Below, piece after piece: positions 56,504 through 64,000 of a stretch of DNA of 64,000 nucleotides (positions within the stretch are counted from its first letter, which is position 1; each line of letters opens with the position of its first letter). The stretch is from contig NC_086034.1 in NCBI RefSeq assembly GCF_036323735.1, forward strand, positions 73,598,439-73,662,438. Direction: 5' to 3'. The notes under the pieces were generated by a model. The model had not been told where the DNA came from and ran no database searches. It saw only the letters and a list, made by a program, of their open reading frames with translations. The position numbers and the translations under genes are program-made. Source of the stretch: Rattus norvegicus (Eukaryota; Chordata; Mammalia; Rodentia; Muridae).

Positions 56504-57181
56504 GTGAGAAGCCACATGGGAAGGGGACAGGGCGGCTGCCCTACCCTCCGCCACAGCCGGGAGGGTGGCGGGGTGTGGATCTCTCTCAAAGGACCTCAGT
56601 AAGGATCGAGAGATCCTCCAACACAGGCCAATAGGTACATCTAACGAAGGGAACTTTCACACACTCAGTAGTGTGTGTGCTTAGCAGATAGGAGAATTTT
56701 GATTTAGTCCAGAGTAGGGTGCGTTAGACTGGGGGAAAGAAGAGAGAGAGGGAGAGGAAAACTGAGGAGCAGATCTGGGGGAGACAGAGTCTCTTAGCCC
56801 TAGATCTGTACGCAGGAATTTAATGCTCGGGAAAAGTCAGGCAGCAGTGTCCTTCAGATCTGACTCGCTTCCCCTCACCCCTCAGGGCTGTGGCCTAATG
56901 ACTGCTCCTGCTCTTCCAGTCTGGGGCCCCTCCCTAGCCGAGAATATGATCTGGTTCCCTGAGCTGGACAATATGGGACTTCTTTGGTCTCTTGAATCAG
57001 GAAGTCATGGAGTTTTTGGTTGACAGTGACCTTCCAGGTCACCTGGTATTGCTTCCTCATGCCACAGAGGAGTCCTGGACTTTGCAATCTACCCCTAGGC
57101 AAGGAGAAGTCATTGCCTTAAATATCTTGTGGAGACTAGGCATAAAGATGAGGAACCAAGTCCCCCTGCGCCCGCCCCATC

Positions 57182-57400
57182 TGTCTCTCTCTCTGTCTTT
57201 CTCTCTCTGTCTCTGTCTCTCTGTCTCTGTCTCTGTCTTTGTCTCTGTCTCTTTCTTTCTCTCTGTCTCTCCCTGTCTCTGTCTCTCTGTCTCTGTCTCT
57301 GTCTTTGTCTCTGTCTCTTTTTCTCTCTGTCTCTGTCTCTCTCTGTCTCTCTCCATCTCTCTGTCTTTGTCTCTGTCTCTCTCCCTCTCTCCTCTATCCA
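57182..57400 (+). repeat. (CTCTGT)n pyrimidine-rich tract
   Basis: About 220 bp of CTCTGT and CT units with sporadic TTT. The Ser-Leu frames over it on + and the Arg-Glu frames on - are artefacts. It ends just before an ID insertion. Confidence 0.96.
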
Positions 57401-57417
57401 CTCTGTTTCTTATTTTT

Positions 57418-57516
57418 TTTTTTTTTTTTTTTTGGTTCTTTTTTTCGGAGCTGGGGACTGAACCCAGGGCCTTGCGCTTCCTAGGTAAGCGCTCTACCAC
57501 TGAGCTAAATCCCCAG
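57418..57516 (-). repeat. ID SINE, 'cctaggtaagc' variant
   Basis: Antisense ID with 'ttggttctttttttcggagc' tail and 'gcgcttcctaggtaagcgct'. Target duplication 'ctgtttcttattttt' at 57403 and 57517. Confidence 0.97.
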
Positions 57517-57524
57517 CTGTTTCT

Positions 57525-57668
57525 TATTTTTGAGACAGGGACTCTTTATGTAACCTTCCCTGTCCTGGAACCAACCATGCAGACCAGGTTGGCCTCAAAC
57601 TTGCCGAGATCTACCTTCCTCTGCCTCCAGAGTCTCAGGATTAAAGCTGAGACCACCCTGCCTATCCT
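57525..57668 (-). repeat. B1 SINE
   Basis: 'ttttgagacagggactcttt', 'gcagaccaggttggcctcaa', 'gccgagatctaccttcctct', 'aggattaaagctgagaccac'. Confidence 0.92.
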
Positions 57669-57969
57669 GATCGCTTTTATTGCTATGCCTTGGCAGAGGT
57701 TGGGGTTTGGTGACTAGAAATGATGATTCTTTGGGATCTTGGAACTTTTTCTTGTTCCACTGAGTGCTGTCATGTTCTTCCTTCCAACTGGTCCACAGCA
57801 GTTTCATGGAAGCGAGACCGTGAAGAACAGCATGTACCTGAACCGCAGAGTCATGGAATGTGGCTGTATAGGGACAGACATGAATGTTGGGCCTGTGGTG
57901 TGGGTCTGTTCAAAGGCTGAAGAGGAGAGTCTCCGTGTTAGGGGTTGGATATGTGCTTTAAGATGTGAA

Positions 57970-58172
57970 CTGGGGAGTTGAGAAGATGGCTCAGTGGGTG
58001 AAAGTGCTGGTTGTTAAGTCTATGACCTGAGTTAACTCCTCAAGGTCCACATGGTGGAAGGAGAGAAGCACCTCCTGCAAGGTGATCTCTGACTGTCGCA
58101 TGCCTTGTACACATTTGTAAGCATGTTCCCCCACCACATGACTGTAAACAAAATTAATGTTTTAAAAAGACA
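57970..58172 (+). repeat. B4/RSINE-type SINE
   Basis: 'gttgagaagatggctcagtg', 'ggtgaaagtgctggttgtta', 'ggtccacatggtggaaggag', 'ctgactgtcgcatgcc'. Confidence 0.75.
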
Positions 58173-58634
58173 TGAGGTAGAACAAACCCTGTGAATCCCC
58201 TGATCACTACCCACGTGCTAACCTCCTGTGTGTCTTCACTGCTTGTGCTTTGGGATTGAGAGCTGGATGAGAACGTTATAGATGCAGAAAACATGTAGAG
58301 AGGGTCCTGAATGGATGCTCCAAACAACCGCGCTCACATCTCGCCCAATGTCTCCCGTAAGGCAGCTGCTGACTTTCACTAAGCGCTGAACATCTGGACT
58401 GGATCCACCCAGGATCCAGAGGCTGCTGTGTCCTCTGGTCATCTCCCATCACCCTCAAGTCTTGCTCTGCCTTCCGGCTTGCTTGTCACTTCCCTGAGGA
58501 CTTTCATCTCGATTAACCTTCTTTATGCTGTTCTCTGTGTTTGTGCTGTCCTGAACTAAGACTCACTTTCTTGAGGAGTCCTGCCTAGCTGCTGGCAAGT
58601 CCTGCTTTGTACCTACCAACCAACCTGTCTTTCC

Positions 58635-58855
58635 TTTGTTTATATATGAGTATGTGTGTGGCGGGCATGTATAAATGTTTGTTCATGTGTGTGGGGGGGG
58701 GTGGGCGGAGGGACATGTGAGTTTGAAGGCCAAACTTTGATGCCACTTTTCCTTCATTGCTTTCCACCTTGCATACTGTTATGGAGTGTCTCGCTTGAAC
58801 CCAGACCTCAGTCATTCTGCTAGACTAAAGTAGCTTACCTGCCCTGGAGAACCCC
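58635..58855 (-). repeat. B4/RSINE-type SINE, diverged
   Basis: 'catgtgagtttgaaggccaa', 'tgtctcgcttgaacccagac' and 'gtagcttacctgccctggag' in antisense order. It includes a G run at 58690-58700. Confidence 0.5.
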
Positions 58856-58861
58856 TGTTTC

Positions 58862-58980
58862 TGCCTCCAGGGTACCTGACCACAGGCAGCCCAGCATTTA
58901 AAAAGGTACTGGGAATCTGAACTTTGGTCTTCCAGTTTGGGTGGCAAGTGCTTCACCACTGAGCCATACATCCAACTGGA
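58862..58980 (-). repeat. B4/RSINE-type SINE fragment
   Basis: 'actgggaatctgaactttgg', 'tggcaagtgcttcaccactg', 'agccatacatccaact'. Confidence 0.65.
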
Positions 58981-58984
58981 CCTT

Positions 58985-60890
58985 TGCTCGTATTCTGGGC
59001 CACAGAGAGTCTTGCTGTCAATCACAGGTCACCCGTGACTATGGTGTACTCATCTTGGGTCTTGAATATTGCCAGCTGTTAGGATTCCCCTTATTGTAAC
59101 CCACCCTCAGTTAGATTGTCTCACGGGCCTAGACCTTGGGCTCACCAGCAACACCTTGGCTCTTAGGACTACCCCTGCACTAGTGTCTACCCTGCCTAAG
59201 ACAGTCTTCTTTCCTTTCTGCTGGAGGGCTCTTGGGTTGTAATTCTTCCTGGAAGCAGGAGAGCAGAACCAGATGGGTCTTGCTATGTCTGTGACCTTTC
59301 AGAACACTTCTTTGGTAATTGTGTTAGTTATCGGCCATGTTGATGGCCAAGCAACCTCTCCAGATTTGAGAACGGTGTTTTGGTAAAGTGAGGTTACCAT
59401 GCTGTGCCCAATTCTCTGAGCTTTTGTTTTACTCTGAAGGGATGGGCAGGGAAGGAGTTCCTGAAAGTGAAGGAGGTGGTGTGGAGGGGGGTGGGGGGAA
59501 GCATGCCCAGTGCTATAAGCCTGTCAATCTGACTCCCGTAGCCTGCCATTGCTACTCGCAACGAGCTGGTCATCTTGAGGTGGCTTTGTGAGGAAGAAAA
59601 GCCTGTGAATGGAGTTTCTGGTTAAGCAAGAGGAGGGGAGACACCTGAGGGGCTGCAGAGCTCACATGCTCAGGATGAGTGACATATCTGGGGTTGTTGG
59701 ATGAACGTGTACTCCAGGCATCAGTGAATGAATAGGGGGCTGAGAGGGGCAGTGAATGAGCCACCAGAGATATGCCTTAGGAAGGGGGAGGGGGTTGATG
59801 TTGCTCTCCTGGGAGTAGGAACAGAACCCAAGCCCAGGACAAGCTATAGCCTGGGTCTCTGGGAATGTAGAGGGCCATAAGAAGAAGGTTACAGTTTGAG
59901 GACCCTGTAATATCACCCAGCCTCCATAATCTGGCCATAGGATAGGATGCCTTTCTTTTCTGGGGCAGAGGGGATTCTTGATGTGGCATTGTAATGACTT
60001 AGTTAGCATGGAGAAATAAGTCTTCAGAATCCAGGTGTCTGATCATCTCCTGTTTGAAAGTCTGCATGTCTAGTCTTGATGAGCCTGTCTCAACTCTACC
60101 ACTGTTGCCTCCGTTGCTACTGACCTCAGTCTGTTTCCTGAGGGATCGCTGTACACCAGGCATCCTGTGCAGTGCCTTGTGCATCTCAGTAAATCCCCTG
60201 ACTAAGTGTGAGTGAGCCCTTGGGACTGACATTCCTTAGTTCGGTGTTGAGCAGGCTGGAAATGTGGTTGGGGTAACGCTGTATCCTTGATATTCTTCAC
60301 TTCTGTCTTCTCTCCTGATAGTTTGCTGGCTCCTGGAGATGGTGGGGAAGGTGACTTCAACCATGTCTCTGCCTCTAGGAAGTTTCAAGTTGAGGAAATA
60401 GAAATGACATTCTTAATACCTCAAAGCTGTAACAATAAATAATACTAAGCCATCACCACAAGACATCACACCCACCATTCATTGCTGGTGCCAGCGCCTG
60501 GATATCAGGGTTTTGGTTGGAGGAGAAGAGGCTGTAGTTTTCCATTTCTGCTTCTACTTGAGGAAGACAGAGCACTAGGAGGTGGAGTCTCACATGGGAG
60601 CTTCTCAGGTCTGGTAGACAGGAGATCAAGGCTGCAATCTTGGCCTGTCTTCTCAGGTGACTGGTGTTTTAAGCAAGTCCTTTCTATCCTGAAGCTTAGT
60701 AATGTTTCCTAACATGTATGTACTAAATTTGTCCAGTGTGTTAGATGTCTAAGTGTGGAGGCACCAGAGTGAGCAAGACAAACCCCCCTACCCACTGTAG
60801 GCAGGGAGATAGATGATCACATAGAACTGGGTCGAGAGATGGTTGAGAGCCATATCTTCATGGGCGAGGTAGCACCAGATTATCATCTTT
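58985..60890. other. No recognised feature
   Basis: Unique-looking intron sequence. Open frames are short and lack domain features. Confidence 0.45.
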
Positions 60891-60898
60891 TAATTTTC

Positions 60899-61240
60899 TT
60901 AAGCCTTTTTGGAGACAGTATCCTATACTATGTAGCCCAGGTTGGATTTATCCTTAAGCGTTTTTGGAGACAATATCTTATACTATGTAGCCCAGGCTGG
61001 ACTTATCCTTAAGCCTTTTTGGAGACAGTATCCTATACTATGTAGCCCAGGCTGGACTTATCCTTAAGTGTTTTTTTGGAGACAGCATCTTATACTATGT
61101 AGCCCAGGCTGGACTTATCCTTAAGACTTTTTTGGAGACAGTATCTTATACTATGTAGCCCAGGCTGGACTTGAACAGACACTCTTACTTCCATTTCCTG
61201 AGTTTTGGGATGATGGGAATTTACCACCACACCCAACTGT
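60899..61240 (-). repeat. B1-type SINE with five tandem copies of its 5'-region block
   Basis: The antisense block with 'ggagacagtatc(c/t)tatact' and 'atgtagcccaggctggactt' occurs at 60899, 60954, 61009, 61064 and 61121 (unit lengths 55, 55, 55, 57). The last unit runs on into a normal remainder: 'gagttttgggatgatgggaa', 'accaccacacccaactg'. Confidence 0.93.
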
Positions 61241-61321
61241 GGCCAGATTGTAGAGGCTGTGTGATATTAGAGGGGCCATTACTCTGCATCATTCAGACTT
61301 GAGGAACATTTTTTCTTCATT

Positions 61322-61505
61322 TTTTAAAAAGATTTATTCATTTATTATATATAAGTACACTGTAGCTGTCTTCAGATACACCAGAAGAGGGCATTGAATC
61401 TCTTTACAGATGGTTGTGAGCCACGATGTGGTTGCTGGGAATTGAACTCAGGACCTCTGGAAGAGTAGTTGGGTGCTCTTAACCGCTGAGCCATCTCTCC
61501 AGCCC
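61322..61505 (-). repeat. B2 SINE
   Basis: Antisense B2: 'aaagatttattcatttatta', 'gaagagggcattgaatctct', 'gagccatctctccagccc'. Target duplication 'ttgaggaacattt' at 61299 and 61506. Confidence 0.96.
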
Positions 61506-61519
61506 TTGAGGAACATTTA

Positions 61520-62425
61520 TTTTGACGTGTTTTCATGTACAAGTCTTATTTAGCTGTTGTGTCACTTTGATCTAGTCAGAGTTGTAGAGGAGGGGAGGCA
61601 GCCATTATGCGGACATAGGCGGACACATGAGGTTACCTAGCTAAAAGATTTCTCTCAGTTAGGACCCCCAGAAGAAGTCCTTATGATGATCAGTCAGGTA
61701 CCCAGACAAAGATTTGTAGACAAAATTCTTCATTAAAGAAATGTTTCCACAGGCCCTCCTAGAAGTGATAGGGAAGCCTGGCTAAGGAAGGAGGAAGCTC
61801 CTCAGGGCTGTGTGCTCAGGCGGGAGTCAGAAGGGAAGGCTTACCCTGGCCTTGAGGGAGCTCTTGGTGAGTTCAGCTTTAGAGCTGTCTGGCTCATTTA
61901 TGTCTGTACTGACTACCAATGACCACAGCTCTGTAAACATAGTCAAAATGGCTTCCAGAAACCCCTAAGCACAGTGAAGGGAATGTGGAGGACCTGAGGA
62001 AGAGGGATCTGGACACAGCATGGACTAGGTGCAGCTTTGAATGGCAGTGTTTTCAATCATTGTGAGGTAAGGAATTAAGGTTTCAATCACAGATATCTGC
62101 GGTGCTAAACTAAGGATGACTTGAAACCCAATAGCTCAAATGGACCTTGCCGAGTGGACAGTACCAATGCTATGGATTAGACCACTGAATTGGCTAGTTT
62201 GTTTACAATTCAGTATGTGGGCAATATCGAGCAAGCAGACAAATAACTCTTTTGTTACTGCAATAATCATCTTTTTGCATCTTTAGGAATTTGGCCAATT
62301 TCTAAACTCATAATAGCATACTGTCAACTATAGGTGGAGAATAACAATATAGAACTTAGAATAGTGCAACTCTCCCTAAAACCCAGTCATTTTGCAAACA
62401 AGCAGTAGTTTTTGTTTGTTTGATG
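61520..62425. other. No recognised feature
   Basis: Unique-looking intron sequence. Confidence 0.45.
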
Positions 62426-62429
62426 TTTT

Positions 62430-62625
62430 CAGTGCTGGGGGTTGAACCTTGGGTCTCATGCACATTAGGTAAGTGTTCCTCCTTTGAACAAGTTTTATTT
62501 ATTTTGAGAGAAGATCTTGTTAAATTGCCCAAGCGGATCTGAATTTGTGTTTCTCTTGCCTTAGGCTCCTGAGTAGAGCTGCTGGGTTATAGGCACATAC
62601 CAGTGTAGCACCATGCCTGGCCAAT
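62430..62625 (-). repeat. B4-type (ID plus PB1) SINE
   Basis: The ID-like part 'agtgctgggggttgaacctt' is followed by a PB1-like part, 'tattttgagagaagatcttg', 'taggctcctgagtagagctg', 'gtagcaccatgcctggcc'. Confidence 0.65.
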
Positions 62626-62673
62626 GGTTCTTGAAACACTGCCCAAATTTCCTTCAAATCACGATACTTGCAG

Positions 62674-62674
<1 letters not shown>

Positions 62675-62707
<33 letters not shown>

Positions 62708-62925
62708 ATGTGCATTATATGTTGTGTGTGTGCATGTGCATTATATGTTGTGTGTGTGCATGTGCATTATGTGTTGTGTGTGTGCATGTGCATTATATGT
62801 TGTGTGTGCATGTGCATTATGTGTTGTGTGTATATGTGTGTATATGTATGTATGTATGTGTTAGTAGTGTATGTGTGTGTATGTATGTATGTATGTATGT
62901 ATGTATGTATGTATGTATGTGTTAG
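62675..62925 (+). repeat. (GT)n, 26-bp minisatellite and (GTAT)n compound
   Basis: A GT run (62675-62703), five units of 'gtgcatgtgcattat(a/g)tgtt...' starting at 62704, 62730, 62756, 62782 and 62806 (26, 26, 26 and 24 bp apart), then GTAT units to 62920. The Cys-Val frames are artefacts. Confidence 0.95.
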
Positions 62926-63268
62926 TAGTGCTGGAAATTAAACTAGGACTTTGCATATGTTGGATAACTCAGGTACACTCAGGGCCTGGCAGTTTTCCTT
63001 TGAACTGAGTGTTGATCCCTATGACAATAGAGAAGCTGGAACACTTATGTGGCTGCTCTGCTCCATAGTGACCTATGAATGACGACCTGGGTTTCAGCTG
63101 CTCAGCCACACTGGTGTTCAGCACTGCCAGCACCCATCCACATGCTTAACTGCAAGACCAAATTCTATGGCTCTGAACAAGAGTAAACCAAAGCATGGGC
63201 ATGATATGACATTTGATGGTGGCTTTCGTCAGGATTCCTCAGTAGAGTGTAACGTTTCTCCTTGTCCA

Positions 63269-63303
63269 AAAAAATAAATAAATAAATAAATAAATAAATA
63301 AAA
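63269..63303 (+). repeat. (AAAT)n microsatellite
   Basis: About eight AAAT units. Confidence 0.95.
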
Positions 63304-63428
63304 TTACTTTGGTATACTTCTTTTACACAGGCCAACATGCGAATTAAGGATCGTTATAATATCCTAAAAGATTGCATCTTTCCTAGCAAATCTGGGAGCC
63401 CAGTGAAAGACATTTGCTTTGTTTAAAA

Positions 63429-63458
63429 ACCAACCAACCAACCAACCAACCAACCAAA
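63429..63458 (+). repeat. (CCAA)n microsatellite
   Basis: About seven CCAA units. Confidence 0.95.
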
Positions 63459-63569
63459 GACTGAAAGCAGGTCTTTTCATTGGCCAGGCAAAGAATGCAG
63501 TCACAGCAAGACGGATATTGGGCTCATTTCAGTGGAAAGGCTACAGAGTGAGGGGAAGAGTGTATTAAT

Positions 63570-63598
63570 ATGTGTGTGTGTGTGTGTATATATATATA
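63570..63598 (+). repeat. (TG)n(TA)n microsatellite
   Basis: About nine TG units passing into TA units. Confidence 0.93.
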
Positions 63599-63599
63599 G

Positions 63600-64000
63600 T
63601 CACCTTAAAGGCTGAGTGAAAGCAATGTTTTAAGAGCGACGTTTTTGTGTCAGAAACTTCCTTTGGAAAAGTTTGGGCTCCATTAGTACTTTAATGGCTT
63701 CTGCATCGTTGGCTTCAGCTCACTCAGATGCTGAGATCCAGGAAGTAACTTCATTGAAAACGGGCAATGCCTTCACCTGGTGCAAATTCAGTGTAGAAAA
63801 GTGGGTGTAATGGCAACAACTCTGCCTCCTGCCCCTGTCCTCTGGCTGTAGCCCCTTGGCAGGCAGCTCTCTCTCCAGTATCTACCTACCAAGTTCACGG
63901 ATAGATGGGCATCTTGTAACCTTCAACTCTTTCCCAGTCGGTTTGTGAAAGTCTTTTCTTTTTAATAGTCTTATTTTTTTTAAATCTTAGTTTGTAGGTT
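63600..64000. other. No recognised feature
   Basis: Unique-looking intron sequence running to the window edge. Confidence 0.4.

Larger units (their letters stand above)
56504..64000 (+). other. Plekha2: 5' part of Plekha2 intron 2
   Basis: No sequence encoding the expected continuation of the PH domain was found, so this intron is at least 7.5 kb. It contains SINEs, microsatellites and minisatellites listed separately. The gene continues beyond the window. Confidence 0.75.

Noticed and set aside
57057..57717. 147-residue Arg/Glu-rich minus frame and 241-residue Ser/Leu-rich plus frame
   Set aside because: Both come from the CTCTGT tract plus the ID and B1 next to it.
63331..63420. Exon-like segment after 'cttcttttacacag'
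   Set aside because: No donor follows at a sensible distance, and the translation does not continue the PLEKHA2 PH domain.

Overview
The window reads as rodent genomic DNA, most likely rat (Rattus). It is dense in B1, B2, B3/B4 and ID SINEs, rodent L1 3' ends and rodent LTR-like repeats. The ID (tRNA-Ala-derived) copies are numerous and flanked by near-perfect target duplications, and several carry the A-rich tail interrupted by a 'gaacc' motif that is typical of rat. Nothing bacterial, plasmid or phage was seen, and there is no CRISPR array.

Only one protein-coding exon can be supported with confidence. Positions 56340-56503 on the + strand hold an acceptor, a short 5' UTR, a start codon at 56363 and 47 codons ending at a GTGAGA donor. 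The peptide starts MPYVDRQNRICGF and ends in ...LLWYMDNPQ, which matches what I know of TAPP2/PLEKHA2 (the residues after FILDT separate it from TAPP1/PLEKHA1). This is the first half of the N-terminal PH domain. A CpG-rich island at about 41.8-43.5 kb, with a good splice donor at 43038/43039, is the probable Plekha2 promoter and non-coding exon 1. On that reading 1-41.8 kb is upstream intergenic DNA, 43.0-56.3 kb is intron 1 and 56.5-64 kb is the start of intron 2. The next coding exon was not found.

Repeat layout: 0-12 kb holds B1/B2/B3/B4 SINEs, two URR1-like hAT elements, an L1 3' end and a degenerate 15-bp minisatellite (8.6-9.1 kb). 12-25 kb holds LTR-like repeats, including an LTR-internal-LTR element at 18.2-20.6 kb carrying three ID insertions, plus two L1 fragments. 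25-41 kb holds nested SINEs, a CA-rich satellite-like tract at 28.4-28.9 kb and further LTR-like copies. Intron 1 holds large TG-rich and CT-rich tracts, an inverted L1 3' end and B4 copies. Intron 2 holds a CTCTGT tract, an ID, a B1 whose core is tandemly repeated five times, and a 26-bp minisatellite.

The most interesting signal is a decayed tandem duplicate of the Plekha2 start-codon exon about 843 bp upstream of the real one (55394-55565 versus 56238-56405). It includes the polypyrimidine tract, the acceptor, the leader and the first ~14 codons in the same frame. The real exon also contains a minimal ATG-TGA start-stop uORF 13 nt before the start codon.
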